Of a stretch of 64,000 bases of DNA, positions 51,929-61,819 are shown in pieces; position 1 is the first letter of the stretch, and each line of letters starts with the position of its first letter. A program made the translations under genes and the position numbers. This DNA comes from Pedobacter sp. MC2016-14 (GTDB taxonomy: Bacteria; Bacteroidota; Bacteroidia; Sphingobacteriales; Sphingobacteriaceae), in NCBI RefSeq assembly GCF_020991475.1, contig NZ_JAJMPA010000001.1, forward strand, positions 2,356,001 to 2,420,000. Direction: 5' to 3'. The notes under the pieces are model-generated. The model did not search any database. It was not told the DNA's origin and saw nothing but the letters and a program-made list of their open reading frames with translations.

Positions 51929-54070
51929 ATGAGTGATTTAATGATATACCCAGGAGAGGCTTATCCGCTAGGTGCAACATGGGATGGAGAGGGTGTAAAC
52001 TTTGCACTTTATGCGCAAAATGCTACGGCTGTTGAATTATGTCTTTTCAATGCAGAAACTGATCAAAGTGAGACGTATAAAATTGCATTTACAGAACGCT
52101 CTCATGAGGTATGGCATGCCTATCTTCCCGGTATACAACCGGGCCAGCTATATGGCTACAGGGTACATGGGGCTTTTGAACCTGATAAGGGGCAACGCTT
52201 TAACGCTAATAAATTATTGATTGATCCTTACGCAAAAGCCATTGCAGGGGTGGTTAAATGGGACGATGCTTTGTTTGGTTATGAAGTTGGACATAAAAAT
52301 AAAGATTTAAGTTTTAGTGAACTGGATAGCGCCCCTTTTACACCAAAAGCTATTGTGATAGATGGGAATTATGATTGGGAGGGAGATGAACCACCTAAAA
52401 TCAGTTACCATAACTCCATCATTTATGAGGCACATGTAAAAGGTTTTACGCAACTACATCCCGATATCCCTGAAGAAATAAGGGGTACCTACGCCGCTTT
52501 GGCACACCCTGTAACTATACAATATTTAAAAGACCTTGGCATTACGGCAATTGAACTGATGCCGGTACATGAATTTATAGACGACCGCCATCTGGTAGAA
52601 ATAGGGCTGAGCAATTATTGGGGTTACAATACCATTGGTTTTTTCGCTCCAGACGCACGCTATTCCTCTAATGGTATTCTTGGAGGTCAGGTAAAGGAGT
52701 TTAAAGATATGGTAAAGGAAATTCACAAAGCCGGTATAGAAGTGATTTTAGATGTGGTCTATAACCATACCGCCGAGGGAAATGAAATGGGGCCAACATT
52801 GTCTTTTAAAGGAATAGATAATGAAGCCTACTACAGATTGGTGGAGGGAGAAGAACGTTATTACATGGACTACACCGGTACAGGAAATACGTTAAATGCC
52901 AATTTGCCCAGTGTATTGCGTTTGATGATGGATAGCTTGCGCTATTGGATAGAGGACATGCATATAGACGGCTTTCGTTTTGACCTGGCTTCTACGCTGG
53001 CCAGGGAACTGCATGAAGTAAACCGGCTGAGCTCATTCTTTGAAATCATTTATCAGGACCCGATTATTTCGCAGGTAAAGCTAATTGCAGAGCCATGGGA
53101 TGTGGGAGAAGGGGGGTATCAGGTTGGGAAATTTCCTCCGGGATGGGCAGAATGGAATGGTAAGTACAGAGATTGCATCCGTGATTATTGGAGAGGAGCC
53201 GAAAGTATGCTGGGTGAATTTGGTCAGCGTTTTACCGGAAGCCCGGATTTATATCAGGACGATTATAGAAGACCAACGGCAAGCGTCAATTTCATTACTG
53301 CGCACGATGGCTTTACCTTAAATGATTTAGTATCTTATAATGAAAAACATAACGCCGAAAACGGCGAAGACAATAAAGACGGCGAGGATCATAACAGGTC
53401 ATGGAATTGTGGTGCGGAAGGTAAAACCGAAGATGAAGGTATTCTTGCGTTAAGGCAGCGGCAAAAACGCAACCTGCTTACTACCCTTTTTCTTTCGCAG
53501 GGGGTTCCAATGTTAGTAGCTGGTGACGAAATAAGCCGCACACAAAATGGCAACAACAATGCATACTGCCAGGACAATCCAATTTCATGGTTACATTGGT
53601 CAGAAAAAGACGAAGATTTATTGGCTTTTACGAGAAAGCTAATCCATCTTCGAAAAAAACATCCTGTATTTTGCAGAAGAAGATGGTTTCAGGGGCAAGC
53701 CATAAAAGGGGTTGGCGCAGAAGATATCGCCTGGTTTTTGCCGGAAGGGGATGAAATGGAAGAGCACAATTGGGAAGAAGATTATGCAAGGTCTTTAGCT
53801 GTCTATTTAAATGGTATGGGCTTAAGAAGTGTGGGCACCAAAGGTGAGCGCATTACAGATGATAGCTTCTATGTTATTTTTAATGCCTATGAGGGGCAGC
53901 TGGATTATGTATTGCCTAAAAAAAAATATGGTAACGGATGGATAAAAGTGCTGGATACAAGTATTGGCGGAACAGAAGAATGTGAAGGCCTTTATAAGCC
54001 GGGAGAAATTGTTAACGTAGCGGGAAGAAGTGTAGTATTGTTAAAATCCAAACCGCTTCAGGTGGTGTGA
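51929..54070 (+). CDS. glgX: Glycogen debranching enzyme GlgX
   Basis: A 713-residue glycosyl hydrolase family 13 protein with an N-terminal CBM48 domain (YPLGATWDGEGVNFALYAQN), the GH13 catalytic motifs VVYNHT, DGFRFDLAS (nucleophile Asp) and LIAEPWD (acid/base Glu), and FITAHDGFTL. It hydrolyses alpha-1,6 branches of phosphorylase-limit dextrins during glycogen breakdown in the cytoplasm. Full length. Its end forms a terminator hairpin; no other glycogen genes are in view. Confidence 0.94.
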   Translation: MSDLMIYPGEAYPLGATWDGEGVNFALYAQNATAVELCLFNAETDQSETYKIAFTERSHEVWHAYLPGIQPGQLYGYRVHGAFEPDKGQRFNANKLLIDPYAKAIAGVVKWDDALFGYEVGHKNKDLSFSELDSAPFTPKAIVIDGNYDWEGDEPPKISYHNSIIYEAHVKGFTQLHPDIPEEIRGTYAALAHPVTIQYLKDLGITAIELMPVHEFIDDRHLVEIGLSNYWGYNTIGFFAPDARYSSNGILGGQVKEFKDMVKEIHKAGIEVILDVVYNHTAEGNEMGPTLSFKGIDNEAYYRLVEGEERYYMDYTGTGNTLNANLPSVLRLMMDSLRYWIEDMHIDGFRFDLASTLARELHEVNRLSSFFEIIYQDPIISQVKLIAEPWDVGEGGYQVGKFPPGWAEWNGKYRDCIRDYWRGAESMLGEFGQRFTGSPDLYQDDYRRPTASVNFITAHDGFTLNDLVSYNEKHNAENGEDNKDGEDHNRSWNCGAEGKTEDEGILALRQRQKRNLLTTLFLSQGVPMLVAGDEISRTQNGNNNAYCQDNPISWLHWSEKDEDLLAFTRKLIHLRKKHPVFCRRRWFQGQAIKGVGAEDIAWFLPEGDEMEEHNWEEDYARSLAVYLNGMGLRSVGTKGERITDDSFYVIFNAYEGQLDYVLPKKKYGNGWIKVLDTSIGGTEECEGLYKPGEIVNVAGRSVVLLKSKPLQVV

Positions 54071-54082
54071 CCTAAAGCGGTT
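54051..54082 (+). terminator. Terminator hairpin overlapping glgX stop
   Basis: AACCGCTT (54051-54058) and AAGCGGTT (54075-54082) pair, with an inner AGG/CCT extension after a C-A mismatch. The arms span the stop codon. CCTGTTTCG follows; the T content is weak. Confidence 0.55.
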
Positions 54083-54192
54083 CCTGTTTCGTAAGTTTTA
54101 AGCATTACGCAGGATATTTGGTTCGGAGCATTACAAATGTGATAATTTCTCTCTTCGTCATATCGATATGAGGTACGATTGAGATATCTATC

Positions 54193-55092
54193 TTATAACT
54201 TAATTGTCGTATTTTCTTTGAAATATTTCATAATTACGTCTGCAAATGCTTTAGCAAAAGCAGGTCGGCCAGCGGCGTCCCTAACCCCTTTGTAATTACT
54301 TTCTATTTGCCAGCCAAAAACTTTTGGGTACTTAGCAGATGTATAAGTTCTGGTGTTATAACCACCGTTAAAATATTTACCCCCATCAGCAATAAAGGGA
54401 TCTTGCTTGGAAGGGACTGCCGGGCTTCCGGCTTCCGTAATTAAGGTTCCAAAGGCATGGTCGCCAATCATCAAATCTTTAAAATCTGCCTTTTTATTAA
54501 TAGTTAATAGATTGTTTAAAGTAGATTTTTGAGCAAGCTCCTTTAAATCAGTCTTATTGCTGACGTCTGGCAACTCACTTGCATTTAAACTGTAACCCAG
54601 TTCAAGACGCTGATTGGTATGGCCATGACCATGCAAGTCAATATAGAGGGTACTGCCAAATTGTTTAACGGCTAGTGCCAATGCCGTATCAATATTATCG
54701 TGGAAAGCATGCCATGGTTTTATCATGAGCTGGTTGCCGCAGGTCCCTTCTTCAAGATCGCGGTTTTGATCCACGTTTTTTCGGGATATCAGCGAAATGA
54801 TAAGGTATGGGCGTTTGCCGTATTTCTTAAAGAAAGTATTTTGTATTTCCCTTCCAAGTTCTGCGGTGTGGGTATCGGTTACCGTTACGGCCCCCTTGCA
54901 ATCTCTTAAAGGGACTTCAGGTAATACCAAAGTTCCACCATGAGGAATGCTAATGACAAGCGGCATGTCACCCGGGATAAATTCTGTCCAGTGTTCTTCA
55001 TCAAAATACGATTTTCCACTTTCCCATTTCTGGGCAAATGCCGCTTGCACAAAAAACAGCAATAATAATGGTGTCAGTTTTAGAAGTTTCAT
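54193..55092 (-). CDS. Secreted N-formylglutamate amidohydrolase-like protein
   Basis: A 299-residue exported protein with signal peptide (LLLLFFVQAAFAQ). The core has VISIPHGGTLVLPEV, VTDTHTAELGREIQ, SRKNVDQNRD and YIDLHGHGHTNQRLELGYS, the His/Asp zinc-ligand blocks of the N-formylglutamate amidohydrolase family. HutG-like enzymes are cytoplasmic, so this exported form probably acts on another N-acyl amino acid or peptide. Convergent with glgX. Confidence 0.8.
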   Translation of the reverse strand: MKLLKLTPLLLLFFVQAAFAQKWESGKSYFDEEHWTEFIPGDMPLVISIPHGGTLVLPEVPLRDCKGAVTVTDTHTAELGREIQNTFFKKYGKRPYLIISLISRKNVDQNRDLEEGTCGNQLMIKPWHAFHDNIDTALALAVKQFGSTLYIDLHGHGHTNQRLELGYSLNASELPDVSNKTDLKELAQKSTLNNLLTINKKADFKDLMIGDHAFGTLITEAGSPAVPSKQDPFIADGGKYFNGGYNTRTYTSAKYPKVFGWQIESNYKGVRDAAGRPAFAKAFADVIMKYFKENTTIKL

Positions 55093-55273
55093 GTAGGGAT
55101 AGACAGAAAGAAAGAATAATCGTACCGAATTATTTTAAAATAACAGGTTTTATAATTTTTTAAAAATAAATCCGGTCCTGTTTCGGTTTTTCGCAGTCTA
55201 TCTTAATGAATTAGGCTTCAATGGATGCGGTATGTCCAATGTCAGCTATCTAAATCATTTTTAATTGGATCAT

Positions 55274-58200
55274 ATGAAAAAAAAGCTACTATTAATTGTC
55301 GGGATTTTTTTACTACTTGCAACAGGCCTTAATGCCCAATCTGTTGTAATTAATAAAATTTACAACAATACGAATACTTCTGCTACTTTCGGCGGTGGGC
55401 TAAATGGGCAAGGGGACGGAGTAGAGCTGCTGGTACTTGACGATCATGTCGATTTGCGCGGAGTTTATATTAAGGATTTTTACAACATGTCTGCTTCATC
55501 AACTGCTTTTGTGGAAGGTGGTCACTATCAGTTTACTCAAGATGATTTATGGAAGGACTTACGTTCTGGAACTACAATTACTTTAATACGTCCGGCAATA
55601 TCGCCTGTAGAGCCACCGGCCTTAGACGTTGACGTTAGTGATTATATAATTCAGATACCTTTTACCAATGCTAATTCTACTCCGTACATTACACAGATTA
55701 CTACTACCAATAGTTATTTCTTTAACCCGCAGGGTACTGACGGTATTGTGTTAAAACGGGGAACTAGTCCTCTTGGATTTGATAACGTGATTCATTTTTT
55801 CTACACAGGTTATGGAAATAACGCAACGTTAAAAGCGGTTATAGACGCTTTCACTTTTCCAAAAATGCTAACTTCAGCAACATTGCCTGGTGGAACCACA
55901 GCTAGCGGATTTGCATACGCAAATAACCCTTCTGCAGCATTAACTGCGACCTTAGCGAAGGCAGACTATAATGGTGTAAATAGTGCAACGAATAATATTA
56001 TTGCCACCTCTACAACTACAGCACCCGCTTGGGGAGTTGGTGAACCTAGTAATAATTCTAATCTTATCGCGTCTTTGCGTGAAGCATCATCAGTTGTACC
56101 GGTAGTTTTTGGAAATATAGTTATTAATAGGGTTTTTAATAGCGGTGCTGATCGTGGAGAGGGAGATATGTTGGAATTATTGATTTTAAATAATAATACT
56201 GATATAAGGGGTATGTACCTTAAAGATATTGCAGGAGGAACAAGTACAGGTACTGCTTATGATGATAACGGAGGTAAATACCAGTTCTCTCAGGACCCAC
56301 TTTGGAACAATATGAAAGCTGGGACTACTATAGTGATCAGGGTAAGCGGAAATGCAGCTTTTGCAGAAGAGGCTTATGATGTTGACGCTAATGACAGTAG
56401 AATCGATATTAATATGTTGTACCAGAAATCTTCGAAATATCTAAATTATTTGTCCGGAACTTTTAATCTCCAAAATTATGATCTGGCAATGTTAAAAGCA
56501 GCCAATGCAACTGGTGGGGCAGACGGTAATGTTGGGGCCGTGCATACCTTTGTATTTGGTGTTACATCAACTTATTCAACTGCCTACAATGCATTACCTA
56601 CTCCAAAAATAGGATCTTCAGCTCCGTTGAGTTCATCATCAGGTTATCAGTATGTAAGTAGTCCAACTAATGATATTGACGATTACAATGGAAGAGGCGC
56701 GAATGTAATCAATACCACTAGTACCGAAACAGTTTGGGGAGATGGACATCCGGGAGCTAATGCTGATTTTATTAAAAGCTTGCGTCCAACAACCACTGTT
56801 GGTGATGGACCTAGTGTGGTCATCAACAGGATATTTAATAGTAGTACCGTTGTTAGTGGTACAACCACTACTGGTGGGGTGGATGATGTGATTGAATTAC
56901 TTGTCATTCAGGATCATACTGATATGCGTGGAATGTTTATTAAGGATATTGGTGGTGGAACAAATTTAACAACTTCATTTAGTGATGCGGGGGGTAAATA
57001 TCAATTTACTGAAAATGCGTTATGGAGTGATCTCCGGTCTGGAACAACCATCGTATTGCGCGGTGTTGCAGCAACAGTTACAGAACCGGGTGTTGATTTG
57101 GATCCTTCAGATTACAGGTTGGATTTAAATTTAAAAGCATCAGACTATTTTCTAAACCTTGGTACAGCTACCGCGTTTAACCTTCAAAACTATGATATGG
57201 TGATGCTAAAAACTAAAGCATCGGGTTCTGCAGGTTTTACAGAAGCCATTCATAGCTTTGCTACGGGAATAAGTAGTGCAACAAAAATAACGTTATTCAA
57301 TACGTTACCTGAACCTAGATTAGGTGCTGCATCAATTCTTAATGGAAATAGCACATCTTCAGGCTATCAATATGCGCTTAGTCCTACACAATCTCCAAAT
57401 GATTTCAACGGAAGAGGAGCTACGTATGTTGGTAACAGCACAACGCTGATTCCGGTATGGGGGAATGGTCACCCGGGAAATAACGCAGATTTTATTGCAT
57501 CATTAAGGCCAGTAATTGCCAATCAGCCTATAATCAAGTCCGGCCAGGATTACTCTGTAGATGAAAACAGTCCGGCAGGTACAATAGTCGGTAAAGCAAC
57601 AGCATCCTTAAGGTCTACAGGATCACTTTCAAAATGGGCAATATTATATGGCAATACCAACAACATGTTTGCGATCGATCCATCTTCAGGTGTGATTACG
57701 TTAACAGGTACGTCATTGCCGGATTATGAAACTATGCCTAATTATACGTTAACTCTGGAAGTATATAATGGTTCGGTAAGATCTAACAGTGTACCAATTA
57801 TTGTAAGTGTGAGAAACCTGGATGAGGAGTTAACTGCCCCAAAAATTACAGGCGCGGTAGGCGGAAGACTAAACGGATTCTTGCCAGAGGTAACTGGTGT
57901 AGCAGAATACAACAGGAATATTGCTTTATATGTAGATGATGTGCTGGTAACAGATACCATTACAACCAGCGAAACAAGGGCCAACTGGACGGCAAGAATT
58001 TATAATACCATGTCCCCAGGCATGCATACATTTTACTTTACCAGCACCGGAACTGGCCAGGCTTTAAAAACCAGTCCCGTAACAACAGTAACTTTTGGCA
58101 CGGCAACTACAGAAATTGTTCCTTATAACTTACTTACACCAAATGGAGATGGTAAAAATGACGTATGGAAAATCACTAACCTGCAATTATACCCTATAAA

Positions 58201-58381
58201 CGAAGTCGTAGTATTTGATAAAGTAGGGAAAGTAGTTTATCGTCAAAACAACTATCAGCAAGACTGGGACGGAACCAGTAATGGTGAACCTTTACAATCG
58301 GGAACCTATTACTATCAGGTAAGCTTTGGCCCTGATTTAAAACCGTTGAAAGGTTACATTACCATAATTAGAAGAAAATAA
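55274..58381 (+). CDS. T9SS type-B cargo with three tandem repeats, cadherin-like domain and CHU_C tail
   Basis: A 1035-residue secreted protein. Signal peptide (LLLIVGIFLLLATGLNAQ). Residues about 24-745 hold three related repeats of roughly 230-250 residues. Each opens with VVINKIYN/IVINRVFN/VVINRIFN, then VELLVLDDHVDLRGVYIKD-like, GKYQFTQD, FNLQNYDMVMLK-like and WGNGHPGNNADFIASLRP-like blocks, and resembles a lamin-tail-like fold. A cadherin-type domain (SVDENSPAGTIVGKA, about 760) and an Ig-like domain follow. The gliding-motility-associated C-terminal sorting domain runs from about 950 (LLTPNGDGKNDVWKITN) to the end (YITIIRRK) and directs T9SS secretion. ATG 55274 is taken; a TTG at 55265 adds three residues. 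The PorP/SprF gene follows after 56 bases. Confidence 0.9.
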   Translation: MKKKLLLIVGIFLLLATGLNAQSVVINKIYNNTNTSATFGGGLNGQGDGVELLVLDDHVDLRGVYIKDFYNMSASSTAFVEGGHYQFTQDDLWKDLRSGTTITLIRPAISPVEPPALDVDVSDYIIQIPFTNANSTPYITQITTTNSYFFNPQGTDGIVLKRGTSPLGFDNVIHFFYTGYGNNATLKAVIDAFTFPKMLTSATLPGGTTASGFAYANNPSAALTATLAKADYNGVNSATNNIIATSTTTAPAWGVGEPSNNSNLIASLREASSVVPVVFGNIVINRVFNSGADRGEGDMLELLILNNNTDIRGMYLKDIAGGTSTGTAYDDNGGKYQFSQDPLWNNMKAGTTIVIRVSGNAAFAEEAYDVDANDSRIDINMLYQKSSKYLNYLSGTFNLQNYDLAMLKAANATGGADGNVGAVHTFVFGVTSTYSTAYNALPTPKIGSSAPLSSSSGYQYVSSPTNDIDDYNGRGANVINTTSTETVWGDGHPGANADFIKSLRPTTTVGDGPSVVINRIFNSSTVVSGTTTTGGVDDVIELLVIQDHTDMRGMFIKDIGGGTNLTTSFSDAGGKYQFTENALWSDLRSGTTIVLRGVAATVTEPGVDLDPSDYRLDLNLKASDYFLNLGTATAFNLQNYDMVMLKTKASGSAGFTEAIHSFATGISSATKITLFNTLPEPRLGAASILNGNSTSSGYQYALSPTQSPNDFNGRGATYVGNSTTLIPVWGNGHPGNNADFIASLRPVIANQPIIKSGQDYSVDENSPAGTIVGKATASLRSTGSLSKWAILYGNTNNMFAIDPSSGVITLTGTSLPDYETMPNYTLTLEVYNGSVRSNSVPIIVSVRNLDEELTAPKITGAVGGRLNGFLPEVTGVAEYNRNIALYVDDVLVTDTITTSETRANWTARIYNTMSPGMHTFYFTSTGTGQALKTSPVTTVTFGTATTEIVPYNLLTPNGDGKNDVWKITNLQLYPINEVVVFDKVGKVVYRQNNYQQDWDGTSNGEPLQSGTYYYQVSFGPDLKPLKGYITIIRRK
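55343..57510 (+). repeat. Three tandem intragenic repeats in the T9SS cargo gene
   Basis: Units begin near 55343, 56117 and 56816 and end near 56095, 56790 and 57510 (about 750, 675 and 695 bases). They are similar at protein level and diverged at DNA level. The second and third are more alike than the first: both have a GGT/GGGT insertion after the KDI block, and both read SSGYQYxxSPT near the end. This points to sequential duplication. Confidence 0.8.
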
Positions 58382-58437
58382 GGCTTGTATTTTATAAAGA
58401 AGTCACATTAAATAGCAATCCTAAAATTATTACGAAG

Positions 58438-59334
58438 ATGAATTATAAATTAAACTGTATCGCTGCTAGTCTTTTTACCGTAGTTGTTTCCTTTTTAATG
58501 GTTGAAAAAACAGCGGCTCAGGTTAATCCGATCCTAGGCATGTACTACCAAAATCAATACCTTGCAAATCCAGCCTATGCTGGCGACAATCAAGGGCTAA
58601 CATTGAACTTGGGTTATAAAAGAGAATTGACAAAAGTGGAGGGTACGCCAGTAACCAATAACATTACCGCTGATTACGGAATGGGAAAAGTTGGCCTAGG
58701 TGTAAATGTAAATATGGATAGAGACGGCCTTATCGATATCTTCCGTTATACAGCAACTTATGCTTATCACCTTCCAATTAACGACGAGAGTAAAGTGAGT
58801 TTTGGCCTGTCTGCAGGTGTAACTACAGAAAAGATCAATACCGGAAATATCATTGGCGATGAAGGGGATACCGAAATTGGTTGGTATAACAATCAAACTG
58901 CCTATATTGATGGAGATTTTGGTGCAGCATACAATTATAAAAATATTACCGTACAAGGTGTAGTACCTAATCTTCGCAAGTTGTTTTATAAAGAAGAAGA
59001 GGAGAGAGCCTATACACCTTCAACTTTTTATTCCGCACTGAGTTACAAATTTATTGGTGAAGTAACCACATTGGAACCCAAAGTGGTTTATCGTGGTATT
59101 AAAAATTATGGAAACATTTTAGATGCAGGCGTAAATGCTTCCTTTTTGAAGGATAGCTTTAACATTCTGGCACTTTACCACAGCACAAAAAATTTGAGTG
59201 CTGGCCTGGGTTTTCAAATCGATAATAAATACCAGCTTCAGTTTGCCTACACCTCTCCATTTAGTGGCACATTGAGGCAATATTCAGAAGGTAATTTATC
59301 TATTGGCTTAAAAATTCATTTTCTTCAGAAATAA
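58438..59334 (+). CDS. PorP/SprF-family T9SS outer-membrane protein
   Basis: A 298-residue protein with a signal peptide (AASLFTVVVSFLMVEKTAAQ) and the family opening ILGMYYQNQYLANPAYAG. The rest is a beta-barrel ending SEGNLSIGLKIHFLQK. PorP/SprF proteins accompany T9SS and are commonly encoded immediately downstream of large type-B cargo genes, with which they are thought to work in secretion or surface attachment. Here it is 56 bases after such a gene. Confidence 0.92.
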   Translation: MNYKLNCIAASLFTVVVSFLMVEKTAAQVNPILGMYYQNQYLANPAYAGDNQGLTLNLGYKRELTKVEGTPVTNNITADYGMGKVGLGVNVNMDRDGLIDIFRYTATYAYHLPINDESKVSFGLSAGVTTEKINTGNIIGDEGDTEIGWYNNQTAYIDGDFGAAYNYKNITVQGVVPNLRKLFYKEEEERAYTPSTFYSALSYKFIGEVTTLEPKVVYRGIKNYGNILDAGVNASFLKDSFNILALYHSTKNLSAGLGFQIDNKYQLQFAYTSPFSGTLRQYSEGNLSIGLKIHFLQK

Positions 59335-59672
59335 CCGTTTTGATTTTCATTGAAGGCTAAAGCCTCGTGATTTTCTTTTTTTTAGTTTGATTTGTAATGG
59401 CCTGAAATGGATTTTTCAGGCCTTATTCGTTTAGACGTTTTTTTCTTTCCTAACTGGCAACGATTTAGCGTCAATGGGGCTGAAATGTCGGGTTTTTTTA
59501 AACGCTAACTCAATCTGTACAGTTTTATTGCATTTTTGTTTTAAATATTTTGGTTTTTAAAGAGTTATGCGTATTTTCAGTGCATCAAAAGGATCTATTA
59601 GGTTTTTTTGCTAGCAGGGGGCATTGGATGCCACAATCATTCGGTAAAAGTTAATGCATAGATAAAATAATA
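59335..59672. terminator. Gene-free spacer with terminators before third sigma locus
   Basis: This 338-base gap has no gene. A small hairpin AGGCT-AA-AGCCT at about 59354-59365, followed by TTTTC and a long T run, can end the PorP transcript. A second hairpin has arms GGCCTGAA (59399-59406) and TTCAGGCC (59415-59422) and is followed by TTATTCGTTT. The rest is AT-rich; no exact TAnnTTTG box was found before the sigma gene. Confidence 0.6.
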
Positions 59673-60260
59673 ATGGCGATTTATAATTTATTTGCTGACA
59701 AAGAATTGCTCCTGAAGGTTGCTGAAGGTGATCAGATTGCTTTTAGGCAGGTATTTGATCTGTACAAGAAAACCATATTTACATTTGTTGAGAACTTCAT
59801 TCATTCTACTGCCGATGCGGAAGAGATTGTTCAGGAGACCTTTGTCATATTATGGAATAACCGTAGCTCTCTTTCGGGAGTAGACCATCCAAGAAACTAT
59901 ATTTATACCATTGCACGTAATAAATGTTATGACTACTTAACTAAAGTAGCACGCAATGAAAAGATGATGAAACATGCCTGGGAAAATACCCAAACCTGTA
60001 GTAATGATACCGAGTCTTTAATGCAGGTTAAAGAAAGTATGTTGGTTATAGATAAAGCATTGTTGAAATTATCTACCCAAAAGCAAGCGGTTTTTAGAAT
60101 GAGTCGATTTGAAGACATGAGTCATGAAGAGATTGCAGATGCTACAGGTTTATCTAAAAGCCGTGTTAAAAATATCATTGTAGAAGTTTTGAAGCATTTA
60201 AAATCACGCTTGCAACAGGCCTCTATTTTCATGTTCCTTTTAGTGAGTTACATCAACTAA
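59673..60260 (+). CDS. ECF sigma factor (third locus)
   Basis: A 195-residue sigma-70 ECF factor: region 2 (AFRQVFDLYKKTIFTFVENF, EEIVQETFVILWNNRSSL, YIYTIARNKCYDYL) and region 4 (LSTQKQAVFRMSRFEDMSHEEIA, TGLSKSRVKNIIVEVLKHLK), ending in a hydrophobic tail. It is 221 bases upstream of its FecR gene and should drive the SusC-like gene beyond it. Confidence 0.93.
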   Translation: MAIYNLFADKELLLKVAEGDQIAFRQVFDLYKKTIFTFVENFIHSTADAEEIVQETFVILWNNRSSLSGVDHPRNYIYTIARNKCYDYLTKVARNEKMMKHAWENTQTCSNDTESLMQVKESMLVIDKALLKLSTQKQAVFRMSRFEDMSHEEIADATGLSKSRVKNIIVEVLKHLKSRLQQASIFMFLLVSYIN

Positions 60261-60481
60261 ATACATGCTTCCTGCATGCTATTGCAGGGTGAATTTCATT
60301 CGGTTCACTGTCCTTTGGTGAAATCTGGTAGTAATAATTTAATATTTCATTTTTTTTAAAATAAAACGGTCCCTTTCGGAACCTAAGCAGTCTATATAAT
60401 AACAAACAGAATTTATAAAGAGAAATAATAATATGCAATATCAAGTTAACGCCCAATATATGTTTCATAACGTGTTTTTAA

Positions 60482-61657
60482 ATGTCTGATTATAAGGAGA
60501 GGTTCGATTACCTGTTGGATAAATACATCAACAAGGCTTGTAGCTGGGAAGAGTACCAGGAATTATTCTCGCACATTGAAAAAAGTGAGAATAAGGACTT
60601 CCTTTTTCAGTTCATGGATCAAAAACACATTATGGCTGTTTCTGAAACTGAAAAAACAGAGCAGGAATGGGATAACCTGTTTAAAGGGATTCAGCATTCC
60701 ACCCTGGAAGTTAAAAGGAGTTATCCCTGGTATAAAATGATGGTCGCTGCAGTTGTACTCATCATAGGCGGCATCGGATATCATCTGATCACTGCCGAAA
60801 AAGTTCAAAAGCAGGCTACAGCTGTAGCTAAAGTTCAAGATATTGCGCCGGGAACCAATAAAGCAGTGCTTACCATGGCTGATGGATCTGTGGTACTTTT
60901 AGATAAAAATGAAAATAGGGTGCTGAGCCAAAAAGGCAATAATGTATTAACACGAACAGCAAATGGCCAATTGGTTTATGATGGTGCTGCTCATGAGGCC
61001 ATAGAAAATGCAGGTGCGGGTTTAAATACTTTGGCCACGCCGAGAGGGGGGCAATACGAAGTGGTATTACCTGATGGAAGTAAGGTTTTTTTAAACGCAG
61101 CATCCTCCTTAAAATACCCTACCGCATTTTCAGGTAAATTTAGAAAGGTAATTCTTACGGGTGAAGCGTACTTCGAAATTTCTAAAAATAAAGATATGCC
61201 TTTCATCGTGGAGGCAAATAAAGCAGAAATAAAGGTGTTAGGTACTCATTTTAACGTGATGACCTATGCCGAGGAAAATTTCTCCACAACTACATTGTTG
61301 GAAGGCTCCGTTCAGTTTAGCAGAAACAGCAGTAAGTACATCTTAAAGCCAGGCCAGCAGGTAAAATACCAGCCAAATGGTAGCGGAGAGAAAGTAGAAA
61401 AGGCAGATGTAGAGAGTGTAATGGCCTGGAGAAAAGGCATCTTCGTTTTTGATAATACCGGAATAGAAGAAATTATGCGCAGTGTTACCCGCTGGTACAA
61501 CGTAGATGTAGTTTACAAAGGTTCCAAACCTAATATAGCTTTTACCGGAGTAATACCCAGGGCTACCAACCTTTCAAAGGTGCTAAAAGTGCTGGAAACC
61601 ACAGGAGATCTGACATTAAGTATAGATGGAAATAAAATAATTTGCTCAAAAAAGTAA
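60482..61657 (+). CDS. FecR-family anti-sigma factor (third locus)
   Basis: A 391-residue protein with cytoplasmic N-terminus (YLLDKYINKACSWEEYQELF), a membrane helix near residue 88 (MMVAAVVLIIGGIGYHLI), and the periplasmic FecR domain (GGQYEVVLPDGSKVFLNAAS, KVILTGEAYFEIS, VLGTHFNVMTYA). It has a DUF4974-type C-terminal region (FVFDNTGIEEIMRSVTRWYN). It controls the preceding sigma factor in response to the STN domain of the receptor downstream. Confidence 0.93.
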   Translation: MSDYKERFDYLLDKYINKACSWEEYQELFSHIEKSENKDFLFQFMDQKHIMAVSETEKTEQEWDNLFKGIQHSTLEVKRSYPWYKMMVAAVVLIIGGIGYHLITAEKVQKQATAVAKVQDIAPGTNKAVLTMADGSVVLLDKNENRVLSQKGNNVLTRTANGQLVYDGAAHEAIENAGAGLNTLATPRGGQYEVVLPDGSKVFLNAASSLKYPTAFSGKFRKVILTGEAYFEISKNKDMPFIVEANKAEIKVLGTHFNVMTYAEENFSTTTLLEGSVQFSRNSSKYILKPGQQVKYQPNGSGEKVEKADVESVMAWRKGIFVFDNTGIEEIMRSVTRWYNVDVVYKGSKPNIAFTGVIPRATNLSKVLKVLETTGDLTLSIDGNKIICSKK

Positions 61658-61819
61658 CTGAACGATATGAAGAAATAGATACTCGACAAACCTCAACTGA
61701 TTTTCATCAGGAAATACAGCAGAAAAAAAAACCTTCCCCGGATTGCGGCCAGGAAAGGCATTAATCAAGGCTGTTAGAAACAATTTTACCTCATTGCCCA
61801 ACCTTAGATACACAAATGT

